In this document: positions 31,838 through 42,417 of the stretch, one piece after another
Layout: each line of letters begins with the position of its first letter
Position numbering within the stretch: position 1 is the stretch's first letter
Assembly (NCBI GenBank): GCA_022496205.1
Contig: WTXD01000116.1
Location: 1 to 42,417, forward strand
Reading direction: 5' to 3'
Source: Gloeopeniophorella convolvens
Lineage: Eukaryota > Basidiomycota > Agaricomycetes > Russulales
DNA: 42,417 nt
The notes under the pieces: generated by a model
The model's input: only the letters and a program-made list of their open reading frames with translations
The model's database searches: none
Told to the model about the DNA's origin: nothing
Program-made: the position numbers and the translations under genes

Positions 31838-34298
31838 TCTGGTCGGATGGCCGAGTCCGAGTCCTGTGTGTTAACAGCTTGGTGGAGAGATGTCGATAGA
31901 CGCGCACGCCGCGCAGCTCGAAGCGCTCGCACAGCATGTTATCGATAGAAGCGCGGGCGCGCACTTACCTCGAGTCCATTGTATTTAAATATAGCCCCAC
32001 TCTGTCAAGTTTCTGGACGCCGTCAAGACTGCCTCTTATGCGCCACCCTGACGCACTCCCTGGGGTTGTTGTTGTGGTGAGTCGAAGCAGTCGTAGCAGC
32101 GGCCACGGCGCGCAAATGTTTGAACCTTTGCAGTGGATAAATGTTGAGACTCGGATGAACGATGTATTCAAGGATTTCGACAAGGTCGTCGTGGTTGCAA
32201 AGCAAAGGAGACGGGTTATGCAATGTCCATCGGGTAACGCAACGGACCGGGCGCTCGCTTAGCCGTGCTGCGGTTCGCTGCTCTCGCTTGTTGCCATTGA
32301 CCACGTTCACGGAGAGCAGGAGGTCTATCGCAGCGCGTGACGCAGCGTTCCTCGGACGCAGTCTTTGAACGCACAAACTCTAGCCAGTCCTTCAAGAATC
32401 TCGGACAACAGGGCGACTCGTTCGTTCTTCATTCCCAGGTCCCGAGTCCCTGGTCCTACCACCTCCCGTCGAGCCGTCTGGCCGCACTGAGGTGACCGGC
32501 AAAGCATCGTGCGTGCTCTTTTACCTGACCCACATTCGAGTTCCTACGACCCCAGTCAGCAAGATGATAAGTTCCGGCCGTCACTTGCTCGATCATATCC
32601 CCCGTCGTTCGACGTTGCTGGTCACCCTGCTCGAGTCCGAGGACCTATCTCAAGCACATTGGACCTGAACCTGAACATTGATATAATAACGTGCGTCACT
32701 TCGTTGTGTCCCAACCGGCCCTTGGAAATGATTGGTACCTGTCAGTCCAGTGCTCACTTGGCCCCATCCAGCACAAACCCCCGCCGTCGTGATAGCACAT
32801 GCTCACCATGACAGCCTGTTCGTCGCCCTCGCGTACTATTTTTGGCGTCCTCGGACCTTATGATCTGCGTTGCCTGACAGTGTGCCTTTTCTACCTCTAT
32901 CTCGGAGCCGGCGGTGCAGGATCAGATCTTGTTAATGCCCCGCACAGCAGTCCGGGTAACCTCCTGGTAAGCGGCGTCCAAGTGAACATCCCACCATCCA
33001 GTGATCCTCAACGTTTCGGTCGAAAGCAGCGCAGGGCCCCGGGTACATTCTGGCGCTCAAGTCCCTATAGAACACCACGCGAATCAGCCGCATCCATCAG
33101 ACACAAAATACAATCTGACAGAAGGTAATGTGGCCCACCACCAAGCGGCCCGAGTCTAGGCCCCTCCGTCGGCAGACTAACTTCATTGTTCACCGTCGAG
33201 TAAATATCGCTGGTCACCTCTAACCCTACGTTTCACTACTCAATTAACCTGCATTATTCATCACATGTCTGATTGAGGGTCAGTGCGGTGGGTGGACCAA
33301 TTCGCGTCTGGCTTTCTGACGAAGCACCCGTCCTTTCTGATCTCTTTTCGGTCTGCTTAGATACTCGGAGCTCGACCGCCGCCTTGTCCCGTGCGATGCA
33401 TGGCCAGGGCCAGCGGTCCGGGGCACAGCGTTCCCCGGGCAGCACCCCTGCCGATGCAGTTTGAAATAATAAACGGCGCCAACTTTCAAGAGCGGTGGCA
33501 CAGCTGAGCGCTTTTGCACTCTGCCCATCGTCCGCACGTTCCTCGTTCTCTCGGCCAGTCGCGGCGTACTGCATCAAAAGCTGCGTTACGATGTCCAGAA
33601 ATAGCCACGAAGAGCATATCCCGCGTCGGGCGCCGCGAAGGCAGTGCTGCCCAGCTACCGCGATGCGGCTGCACGCCGCACATACGTATCGACTCTTGCA
33701 CCACGCCCACTTGGCGAACTAACCCGCAACTCGCCACACGCATACTTGAGCTTGGCCCGCCGCTCCTCAAAGGCCCCACCATCCATCCATTTTTTCCGGC
33801 AGCATCTTAAATAAATCTCCGACCATGCCCATTCCCAGAGACGTGATCGGCGTGGGTTGGCCTTCAGGGGTAATGCTGCAGCGCAGCTCGATCGGACCAG
33901 GCCTGAATCGGGGAGAGCTGGGAGCACGATTTAAATCCCCGGCGCCCAGATGGACAAATTGAATTGAGACGGGTCAGGAAAGGTCGGGTCATCTATCGCG
34001 CTTCTGACCGTAGGTGGCCAATGAGAGATCGGGGGCGCGGCGGGACTGACTCAGGTTGACTCATAGCCTATTGTCTGCACTGGCCCTGGGGACCGGCATT
34101 AGGTACGCTGTATTTTCTGTTGTCTACTGCACACCTAGAAATACAGGGATAAGCTACATTGTGCGAAGCGAGTCCATGGATACGGCAGCAAATGATACGA
34201 GGTGGAGAGTGTGACTGGACAGCACGAGAGGAGTAACAATAGCACCGACGATGATCCGGAAAGATGGTAGAGAACACTGAACACGACGACAGATTACA
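31838..34298. other. Intergenic region between the orphan gene and the Zn2Cys6 factor
   Basis: About 2.5 kb. Its left end is the promoter of the orphan gene; its right end is the 3' flank of the transcription factor gene. G+C falls back to ordinary levels within the first 150 bp. Short frames occur on both strands but none with a recognisable domain or splice structure. Confidence 0.5.
31982..31993 (-). promoter_or_regulatory. TATA-like element of the orphan gene
   Basis: TATTTAAATATA lies about 150 nt upstream of the ATG at 31837. A TATA box here would place transcription start near 31950, favouring 31837 over the ATG at 31979 as start codon. Position-based inference. Confidence 0.4.
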
Positions 34299-35747
34299 TC
34301 AGAACGACGCCTTGGAGGTGTCGAAGGGCATGCCGACATCAGGAAAGATGTCCTGCGCGTACATACCCCCAAGCACACCTCCTGTGGCCGCCGGGTGCGC
34401 CTCGTCGAGCCCGTCGCTGCCGCCCGCACCTCCGAGCACCTCGCGCCGCACCGGCATAGAGAAGTCCTGGACCATCACGCGCGGCGAGGGCGCGAGGCCC
34501 GCCGCAGGCGCCGTGCGGCTGTCGAGCAAGCTATGCGGCGTCATGGGCGACGCCTCGGACTCGGACACCGGTGGGTAGCCCATGCTGCCACCGCTACCCA
34601 CGGACGACGCGGGCGACGGCGCAGCCACAGTCATGCCCTGCTCCTGCTGCGCCCATATCTGGGACCGCCTCCGCGGGGCGGACGGGAGCGTCGCCGCGCG
34701 CTTGCGCGCCTTCTGCCCCGCCGCGGAGGCAGGCTGCGACCCGTCTGGAAGCGGGGATACCGGCGGCTTGGGCTTGTTAGGCCCGCGCATGCGGCGCTCA
34801 GCGGCGTAGGCGCAGACGAGGCCTCGCGCGAGACAGCGCTGGCACGTTGGATGTTCTCCGGAGCACTGGACGCGCGGGATGCGTCAGAACGTGTACGGGG
34901 GAATGAGGGGACGGAGACGCACCTTTGCCTTGCGCGCACGGCACTTCTCGCACGCCTGAGCTGTGCGGATGCGCGGGTGGTCTGCAGCGCGGGAGAACAC
35001 CCCTGTCGCAGGGTCGAGAGAGCCCGCACCACCCCACGCACGGTATGCCTGTCCAGGTTCCCTGGCTGCGGTCTCATCATCTTGCTCGTGATGTGATGAT
35101 GGTCCAGGGGCCATGTTGAGCGCCATCGCTGGAGAGCGCTGCGCCGGCGGGGCGGTGGCGGTAGTGGGCGGAAGAGACAGCGAGAGGGACTGCTGGTGCT
35201 GCGAGGGGGAGGAATAGGCGGGGTCGTAGAGGCTCGGAAGTCCCCCTTGAAGTACTGTAAGTCGCGCGCTCGCACCGTCAGAGACTCCGGTGTTCATCAT
35301 CCACGGATCGAGGGGCATGTGTTGCGGCTGCGCGTGCGTGCGGGAGAGCTGGGAAGTAAATGCTTGAGATTGGACCTGATAAGCCTCATGTTGCGACTGC
35401 GGGAACAATGAGCTAGCCGCAGCTTGACGGGGCTGAGGCTGTTGCAGCGGTGGGGGTGCGGTGGGATACCGAAATCGGGAGTAGTCCTGCTGCTGTGACC
35501 TGTCGAGCGACGATGGATACGACGGCGAGGATTTCTGCATGTCGAGCGGCATCCCCCTGTCAGATACGAAGTGATGCGAACCGTACGATAACTGGGGACA
35601 TGGAGGCTGGGTGACCTTGGGGCCTCCTAGCAGGTCGGGGAAGCCGGCGTAGAGCGGAGACTGGAGGGATTCGTAGGACGCAGCGGCGTGCGCGCGTATC
35701 GATTGGTGGTTGAGGTGTTGCGGGCGGGCGCTGTGAGTGTGTTCCAT
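34299..35747 (-). CDS. Zn(II)2Cys6 fungal transcription factor
   Basis: Two exons (34923-35747, 34299-34865) joined across a 57-nt intron in phase 0 give 463 residues. The binuclear zinc cluster straddles the intron: RTAQACEKCRARKAK from exon 1, CSGEHPTCQRCLARGLVCAY from exon 2, giving the canonical CX2CX6CX6CX2CX6C pattern at about residues 265-295. The cluster is central, preceded by a long Gln/Ser/Pro-rich, probably disordered region (SFLSLPP-type stretches, poly-Gln patches) and followed by a basic Lys/Arg segment (KARKRAATLPSAPRRRS) and a Ser/Pro/Gly-rich tail ending KASF. No fungal-specific middle homology domain is visible. It should be a nuclear DNA-binding regulator recognising CGG-type half sites; targets are unknown. 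The ATG at 35747 is the first in frame and follows a TATA-like element by about 75 nt. Confidence 0.88.
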
Positions 35748-35820
35748 AGGGCAGATGGAAGGAGCAGCGTGAGGAAAGGTTCGATGGGAATTTGCGACGG
35801 TGATGTGCTGTGGTGGCTGA

Positions 35821-35828
35821 TTTAAATA
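35821..35828 (-). promoter_or_regulatory. TATA-like element of the Zn2Cys6 gene
   Basis: TATTTAAA on the minus strand about 75 nt upstream of the ATG at 35747, a plausible TATA box distance. Assigned by position and sequence only. Confidence 0.45.
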
Positions 35829-36144
35829 CAGTGCGCGAAAAGGGAAGGGGATCCGAGACCTTCCGGGGAGAAAAAGCGAAAATACAATGCGGAAATGGAA
35901 ATGGAGACCTCGAACTTAACCAAGCACGTCCTCGCTCGATCTTGGTGCCTCGTGAGTTGATGAGTAACTGAGACGGCACCCACAAGGTGAGCCACGGTGA
36001 AACAGCCACAACCCCAGCCTGCCCACCAACTCGCAACGTGCCTTGGCCTGCCCGTTCGGCGTTGGTGGATCGACGCATGACCCGCTCACCTGTCCACCAT
36101 CCTCATTCGCTGTGCTGCATCCCCCTAGCGAGTTAAAGCTTAAA

Positions 36145-36582
36145 ATGCCGGACGAGGCGCCCATTGATTCGAATTTCCATTATCTGTCAATTGTAGGTCC
36201 GCGGCGGACCGTCCAGTCGGTGCAGCCACGCTTGCCCCTGACCACAGCGCTTTTACGTGCCGAGCACAACCCCCCAAATCCACAACTCCTCGTTCCCCGC
36301 CATATGTGGTCACCAGCTTCTGCAATGCGAAACAGGCCCAAAAAGAGGTCCGGGCCAATTCAGGCCCCCCTATGGCATGCCGAGTTCCACATCATGTCGG
36401 GCCCTGGGTTCTCTTTGACCGACGGCGCCGTGCTCCGTCCGGTGCTGTCAGAGCGAATCTCGCCTAGATCTAATCTGCAGATCGTCGAGGTTGAAACTCA
36501 ATACTCAGATTTAGGAGTTCTGAAGCAGGCACAAAGCGCGCCGTCATTTAGGCGCCAATCGGGGCCACCAACAGGCCGCTAG
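36145..36582 (+). CDS. Hypothetical protein, weak candidate
   Basis: An open frame from ATG at 36145 encodes 145 residues starting MPDEAPIDSNFHYLSIVGPR and ending RRQSGPPTGR. It shows no domain I recognise, no signal peptide and no membrane segment. The stretch extends upstream without a better ATG. It is one of the longer frames in this gene-poor region, but a frame of this size can occur by chance. Treat as unverified. Confidence 0.18.
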   Translation: MPDEAPIDSNFHYLSIVGPRRTVQSVQPRLPLTTALLRAEHNPPNPQLLVPRHMWSPASAMRNRPKKRSGPIQAPLWHAEFHIMSGPGFSLTDGAVLRPVLSERISPRSNLQIVEVETQYSDLGVLKQAQSAPSFRRQSGPPTGR

Positions 36583-36982
36583 TCTCCTGGTTAGTCAACT
36601 GCTGTATGACTGAACCCACACTAAACCCATGGCATGAGACGAGTGGATACGAAGCACAACCGCGGCGGGAAACGCTGACGCAATCTGCTGACTGGCCGCC
36701 CAGCCTTTGTCGCTGGAGAATAGAGTAAGGAAATACCAACCGATTCTGACATGGCTGGGCTTCCGTATAGGAATGGACATCTCGATCATTTACTGTTTAT
36801 CTCTCACCCCCTCTGCCGAGAATGCACGCCGTGCCGAGGCCACAATTGTGGTATTCTGCTGCTGACATGTCGAGAACTCTACGAAGCCCACCCGGCGCTC
36901 AAGCCTCGCAGTCTCAACTCCTCCCTGCCCCTCGTGATGCGCCCGTCGCTCCTGGATACCTCTTGCGGTAACTATTGCCACA

Positions 36983-37210
36983 ATGGCCCTTCCGCCATTG
37001 CCTTTTCTTCTCCGCGGCCTGCTCGAAGCACATGGATGGAGGTCATCGTGGCTATTAATATTTCTCGCGCTACCCGCCGTGGCGTGTCCGATCCTGGATC
37101 ACGAGCACACCGTCATGCACATACCGTCGGCGCAGCACTCTCCTGCTCCTAGCGATACGCTGGCGAGCGATACCGGTGAGTCGACAGGTACAGTGCGAGG
37201 CTCGCCCTGA
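36983..37210 (+). CDS. Possible small secreted protein, weak candidate
   Basis: A 75-residue frame starts at the ATG at 36983. Residues about 20-35 form a hydrophobic stretch (WLLIFLALPAVAC) ending in a plausible signal-peptidase site, followed by a polar, His/Ser/Thr-rich tail. That layout would suit a small secreted fungal protein, but there is no family match, no intron and only one cysteine in the tail. Chance is a serious alternative. Confidence 0.2.
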   Translation: MALPPLPFLLRGLLEAHGWRSSWLLIFLALPAVACPILDHEHTVMHIPSAQHSPAPSDTLASDTGESTGTVRGSP

Positions 37211-40200
37211 GATACTCGTATTTTGGGGGTCCAACCTCCTATCCGAGATCTGGTGCGCTGCTCTCAACCACTCATAGTCCAAGTCCCACATGGTCTCTGA
37301 GATTGGACTAGGCTAGACTGTAGACGTCGAGATAGGGGTCCATTCCAGTTTTTCAAACGGAGACCCTGATATGGCGCTGGTATGCACAGCACGAGAAAAG
37401 GGTTATAGTGCCGTGACGTAGAGTATCTATACGAGTTCAAAGGAGCCTGTTCACGCTCACCCGCGCAGAGATACCTGGGTGGGTGTCCTGCCGCATGGAC
37501 TGCTCTTTGGGCGACCCACGCTTTGCGAGGTCCGTCCGATCTCCGCCAGCGCTCGGTCGTCCACGCCAAGGTGGAAGTACAGTGAGCTCAGTTGAGAGCA
37601 CAATCGATACCTGCGTTGAGAAATGAATGTCGTCGGTAGTGTGCCAGGCGAACGGGGCGGAACATGCTTGCCATCTGAAATGACGTTGACTGCAGTAAAG
37701 AATGCATCTCTGCATTGGTAGACGTGGCTACGGGGAACCGAGTGCCTTTTCACACGTGGTCAGAGCCGAAGCCCGTGCACTTCGCGACGAAGTTAAAGTT
37801 AATCTGCAACTTGAACTAATACCTCACTTTCCTCGGACAGAGGCGCGGCGTCTTAAGGTTACTTGAGGCATAGAACAGGGGGCGCGTTTGCGGTAATGAA
37901 ATTTATCCACAGATAGACGTCCTGTACTCGAGAGAACGCGGCAACTTGGGCTACTCCCGAATAGAGCGATAATTCCCAAGACATACGGGAAAGTGGCAAG
38001 CAAAGTTGTGCCAGCTTGACGACGGTCCAAAGCTAGCTCGGGGACGGTATGCCGAGCACCAGAAGCGCAAACAGAACACGACAAGGCCCCTGAAAGGAAG
38101 CGGCATGAGAAGGGCGAAGTTACAGAGAGAGAAGAATGGAGGGTCTCACCTTTGGAGATCAGTCAACGGACCGGTGGTTCGTCGTATATGCGTGCTTTGG
38201 CCGACAGACCCCAGGGGTAGCCGTGTCTGGCGCTTCACCTGCTCTCCCGCAGTAACATGTCAATATAGTTTCCTCTGCTGAGCCGGGCCCGCCGGCCATG
38301 GATAGTTGTGGCGAGCGGGGAGTAATGGAAGTGAGCTACTAGTGTCGCCTCAAAACACCCCTTACTGTGCGCCGGGCTCTCCTCCAATTATGCAAGGGTG
38401 CGTGAGATGTGGGGGAGAGCCATGTGAAGCCGTCAGTGAAGTGGCTCGATAATTATCATGTAAACAGCCTCGTCCTTCAGCGATGGTCTCGCCGGTAACA
38501 TCTGACATGACACGACCGACAGATCGGCACAGGTCCAAGGATACATCAAGACTTCCGCCTCGGGGTCGGCGATCTTGTGTTGGAAAATGGCAGCGTTCCA
38601 AGCACGCTGACAAGAGTCACTCACGCTGAATGGGTGCGGAACCTGATAAGACCCAGAAGTTGGGGCTGGCTCGTATACTGGTTAAGTCGCTGTACTCTCC
38701 ACGGTCGCTGTGATATAATAATGTGCGGCTCACTTTTTGAATCAGTGCATGGTCCGGCTCGGACACGGGGCCCGCCCGGACCAGCCCCTCAATGTGCTCC
38801 TGGCTCTCGATACCAGCGACAGCCCCTGAAGCAAAACAGTAGTTTTGGGACAAGGGAGAAGGCGCAAAGATGGAGAAGTGAGAGATTGGGGGACGGTTCT
38901 TTCAAGGGTGTCGATGGTAAGTTCAAGTTGAACCAAAGTTGAACATCTCTTCTCTCAGTCCCACTGGCAGGTCCGACTGCAACACGAGCGGCAGGCTCGA
39001 GCGGCGATCTCGGGCAATTCGGAGGTGTCACTCCGGCGGCACGCAAAAGGAGGCGGACGGCCCGCGAGCCCGGTCTCGGGTCTCAGGGAACCCGGATGCC
39101 GCTTCTGGAACCGATCGTCGCACAGGACGCGTAAGCGCCGGAATCCGTGAGAGTCTCCTTCAACCACGACGTGTCCGACTTGTCCGAGTCAGAGTCTCCC
39201 CACCAATCTCCATCAATACTACTTGTTCGATGTTCAGTATTCGACTCTCAATGTGCAAGACAGACTGACATAATTTCGCTTCGTGCCGCATCTTATTCCC
39301 AAGGTACCTTTATGCAATGGTCTATGATCGAGCCTTTCCGCTGCCACTACCAGTGACCAGCCCCGAACGTTCAAGGCAGCTTGAAAATGTTGCCATTTTC
39401 GGGATTCTTCTTCCTGACATCTCAGGAGGGTCGCTTTCATGCAATCGCTCGATTCCTGCGGCGGAAAAGGAAGCCCCATGCGACTTAGGGCACTTAATAT
39501 CTTGACTGTGCGTTTTTCTCCTCTTTGCTGCATTCATGGGTCGCTCCTGACACTCTGATTCGTACAAGTTCAATGTATTTGCTCAAACATATCATCAAAC
39601 ATAGGAATTATTCCCGAACGCCCACACCCAGGCTATATCCGCTTTCGAACGTTTTGAGATTGGCGCAACAGCCGCAATAGCGCTGCTTCGCATCGGTCCG
39701 CTTGAACCTGCAGTTTTGCATTCGCAATCTGGGGTGCGAATGTAGTACGTGGCTCTGTCCACTAACTCGTCCCTGGGCCTTCAGGGACGGTCTAGTGTTG
39801 GCGTTCCCTGGTAACTCAATCAATCCACTGGCACAGCGCGCACAGCGCGCCGTCCACGAATAGTGGCGTATATGCGTGTCATTGCGCTGATTCACAACGT
39901 CAGCACACGCGATCAGCTCCTTTTTCTGTTCGAGCACCAGCCTCAAGGTGAATCTTCGAACCCTGCCGCTTTCACTGATCGTATTGCCTGCAGTTATATG
40001 GTCAGCATCTGTTGATGGCTACATCTGACCCATACAGATGAATACCGCCTGCATGTGTTCCCGACCCTGTCACCGGATTGCGCGTACGTGCGCTGCCACT
40101 TGCGCCGGCGGTGCCGCCCAAGCTGCTGTGAGTCATCAGCTTAGTAGTGGATCAATTGCAGAATCACTCATGGCGCACCGCGTCGCAGGGACGAACCGGG

Positions 40201-41262
40201 TGTCTTGGGCCCGTTCAAATCGCCGGGAGGCGACTGGTGAAACTTGAAATTTGAAGGGGGTGTCGAGCTCACCGGTTTGCGGTGCACGTGACCTGACGGC
40301 ATTCGAATGCACATCGCCTATCCTCTCACAGACTGCGGTATGCGTGCCTTTCCTTCTACTCTGTCACCGGTCACTCAGTTTCTGGGCCATCTGGTCCTCG
40401 TAATTCCCTTCAGAAGACGCGCTCATGCGTCTTTGGCAGTTCCGTCCGCGGTATCCCATCCCCCTTCCACCACCCCCCAAACCTCTCAGTACGGCGCTGC
40501 TAGCTTCACAATGTGATCCGATGCTTATTTTTTCCATGCTTCCGGCGTGGCTCTTGCATCCATGCCTCAAGTTGCATCTAACTCTGCGATTATGGTGTGT
40601 CAGTACAGCAATTAGGGCTCATCGTGGCAGGGCGTCTTACTAGTTTGCGTCGGATCTCAGACGCGGGCATCAACTACTTGAAGCTTGACGAGTGTCGGAA
40701 AACGCGGATTGTCATCGAAGCTGTGTCAACTGCCGAATGCTTTCCGAACTACCCCCGCTCAACGTCCCTCCCGTCCTTCGGAACACGCGCGAGTGTCAGT
40801 TTGTGGGAATTACGCTCCACCGGTCACCTACGAGTCCTACTAGTGACCGTACCGGCCTTCCTCTCGCATTGTAATTCTTTTTGCCTCTCCCAATGAGGCT
40901 GTGTCTCACCAAAACTCACGCAGGATGATGATTCCGGTATGATCGAAATGTCATTCGCGAAGCGATGTCAAAGGCCCGCTGCGCGCGCGGATCCTGTGTT
41001 GTCGATACAGCTGCTCTTCATTGTGATATATCAAGCGGTCAGACGACGACATGCGTCGGAATTTGTCCGCAAAGAATACGTCGGATCTTCAGAAAAAGCG
41101 CTAAGCGAAGAACATACCGGGAGGGCTATTCCGAGAAGTGCGGTTTCCTCCCGTACCTAAATATACCTGAATTGTCCAACGTTCCCAGCTAGGGATAATC
41201 CCAACAAATCCCGCTAGTTGTATGGGCATGAATGCCCATCATGAGCAACTCCTCTTGTGCAT

Positions 41263-41270
41263 TATAAAAG
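41263..41270 (+). promoter_or_regulatory. TATA-like element upstream of the acetyltransferase relic
   Basis: TATAAAAG lies about 290 nt upstream of the ATG at 41559, the best TATA match in the right end of the window. The distance is long, so either the leader is long or the real start lies upstream. Confidence 0.35.
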
Positions 41271-41558
41271 GCCATGTATCGTAGAGCTTTTGGATGTAGC
41301 CCCAGTTTGTTTCCCTATACTCAACCGTGCGAACATCGCACGTGCCTGTGAGAATGGCACACCGTTTGCTGCTTTTCAACGTCAGAAGGACGCGTGAGTT
41401 AGAGTCTTACCCGTCAGTCGTCGTAGGGGACGCAGGTCTGACACCGTACCCAGTGTCTGGGTCTTCTTCCCCCCGACGCTCGCAAGACTTTGCATTCAGG
41501 GCGCCGTCGAGGACAGGGTGAGCCGCCCGCCGCTGCGCAGCTTACAACCCATCTGATC

Positions 41559-42403
41559 ATGTTCAGAAGGTTCCCAGCACGTGTCATAAGACACTTGTCA
41601 TCCCGTCCAGGACTCGAGCGCTATGAAGACCTGGCCAGGCTGTCGATAGAGGAGCTGTGCCGGAAGGCGGAAGGCAGCTCGGGATCCCGGGCGCCGAAGT
41701 CAGCCTCCTGACGAACGATCCTGCCGACATCAAGGCCGCCGTGGACTTGCTGTTGGCGTGTTCTGCGAGCGCGAACCACTGACGCGGCAGCTTGCATTAC
41801 GGAACCCTGCCCTCACCCGCGAGTCAATGACGACATTCTGCACCGCTATCGCATACCAAGGCGCACAGACAAATCTCTCACCAATAGTCAAGGTTGGCGG
41901 GGACGTGATCGGCGTGTTGCTGGCGACGCCGTTCGAGCATACGCCTCCGCCGAGTGAGGCGCCAGCAGGGATCGAGCCTCTCTACGACGTGCTGCAAAAG
42001 CTTGGGGTCGAGTTCGACGCGCACGTTGTTACACGGAGCGAAAAGCCGAGGTTCATCGAGTGGGCCATCGGCGCGGTCGACGGGCGCTTCCAGGGTTTCC
42101 GGGTATTGAGTGTCATTCCACAGCTGACGATGAAAGAATGCCCAGACGATGGGATTCACGGACGCATTGACCAAGGCTAGCAGCCACTCGCAGAACATCT
42201 TCAGTAAACTCGGGTGGAAGACAATCAGCGAACTGTCATACCTCACGTATGAGTACGAGGGCGAGCGCTGCTTCGCGGATATTCTTCCTCACGATATGAA
42301 GCAAATCAAGCTGCAAGTCATAGACATGGAGACCTTCTGGAGGAAGCAGCACGATTATGATGCTACGCAGAGGGAAAGGGGGTTAAGACGTCGAGCTAAC
42401 TGA
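41559..42403 (+). pseudogene. GNAT-like N-acetyltransferase relic with several frame breaks
   Basis: Coding-like segments occur in order in three plus-strand frames. They are MFRRFPARVIRHLSSRPGLE to LSIEELCRKAE, then AEVSLLTNDPADIKAAVDLL, then LTRQLALRNPALTRESMTTF with VGGDVIGVLLATPFEHTPPP, and last GFTDALTKASSHSQNIFSKL, closing at 42403. The order resembles arylalkylamine-type GNAT enzymes: an F-rich N-terminal region, a central strand ending VLSV(I)P, and a C-terminal SSHSQNIFSKLGW like the S.......LGF motif. The acetyl-CoA loop (R/Q-x-x-G-x-G/A) expected after VLSVIPQ is absent. A 43-nt GT-AG segment (about 42106-42148) could bridge the last two parts in phase, but the first two breaks have no splice solution. 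A decayed gene is the simplest reading; sequence errors are the alternative. Confidence 0.55.
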
Positions 42404-42417
42404 GCTATAGTGATATC

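Larger units (their letters stand above)
35748..41558. other. 5.8-kb gene-poor stretch
   Basis: From the start of the zinc-cluster gene to the acetyltransferase relic there is no gene I can support with confidence. Two plus-strand frames are listed separately as weak candidates. An inverted repeat, ATGGGCAT-GA-ATGCCCAT, lies at 41222-41239. Composition is ordinary and no transposon ends, terminal repeats or RNA genes were recognised; old, degraded elements would be missed by eye. Confidence 0.5.

Noticed and set aside
31839..31979. An extra first exon (MDSR) for the orphan gene spliced by a GTAAGT donor
   Set aside because: Phase works, but the ATG at 31979 abuts the TATA-like element and the intron would be 130 nt, twice the local norm.
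39940..39960. TTCGAACCC resembling part of a tRNA T-arm
   Set aside because: No matching acceptor stem, D-arm or anticodon arm could be folded around it.

Overview
This is a window of fungal nuclear DNA, almost certainly from a mushroom-forming basidiomycete (Agaricomycetes, possibly Polyporales). The genes carry many short GT-AG introns (mostly 47-70 nt) with CTNAC-type branch sites. The protein families also fit: a C2-NACHT-WD40 NLR, large hydrophobic F-box proteins in a tandem cluster, a DUF6699-like tail on a basidiomycete orphan protein, and a zf-4CXXC_R1 (CDCA7-like) protein. No tRNA, rRNA, CRISPR or intact transposon was seen.

Layout. 1-281 (-) is the 5' end of a flavin monooxygenase-like gene. 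3049-4841 (-) is a six-exon auxin-efflux-carrier-type membrane transporter. 5625-12741 (-) is a tandem F-box cluster: two apparently intact genes (5625-7136, 7686-9288), a decayed copy (about 9770-10860) and a third gene with an out-of-frame lesion just after the F-box (11213-12741). 14336-20010 (-) is a nine-exon NLR-like gene of 1737 codons with an N-terminal C2-like domain, a NACHT NTPase and 14 nearly identical 43-residue WD40 repeats; its last exon lies downstream of the apparent stop and is recovered through a consensus intron.

21222-31837 is a compact block that is visibly much richer in G+C than its flanks. It holds a UBP14/USP5-type deubiquitinase (-), an SSZ1-type Hsp70 of the ribosome-associated complex (+) divergent from it across 187 bp, a CDCA7-like zinc-finger protein (+), and an eight-exon basidiomycete orphan gene (-) convergent with the last. 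SSZ1 and the CDCA7-like gene each need one missing base inside a CCCC run to read through, which points to homopolymer errors or recent mutations. 34299-35747 (-) is a Zn(II)2Cys6 transcription factor. 35.8-41.5 kb is nearly empty. 41559-42403 (+) is a GNAT-like acetyltransferase relic with several frame breaks.

Functionally the window mixes housekeeping genes (ubiquitin recycling, cotranslational folding, possibly DNA-methylation-linked chromatin remodelling) with fast-evolving families (NLR, F-box, orphan). The strongest candidates for new biology are the NLR with its homogenised repeat array, the F-box birth-and-death cluster, and the orphan family with the DUF6699-like tail. All exon structures were inferred by eye from splice signals, reading phase and recalled family conservation; no search was run.
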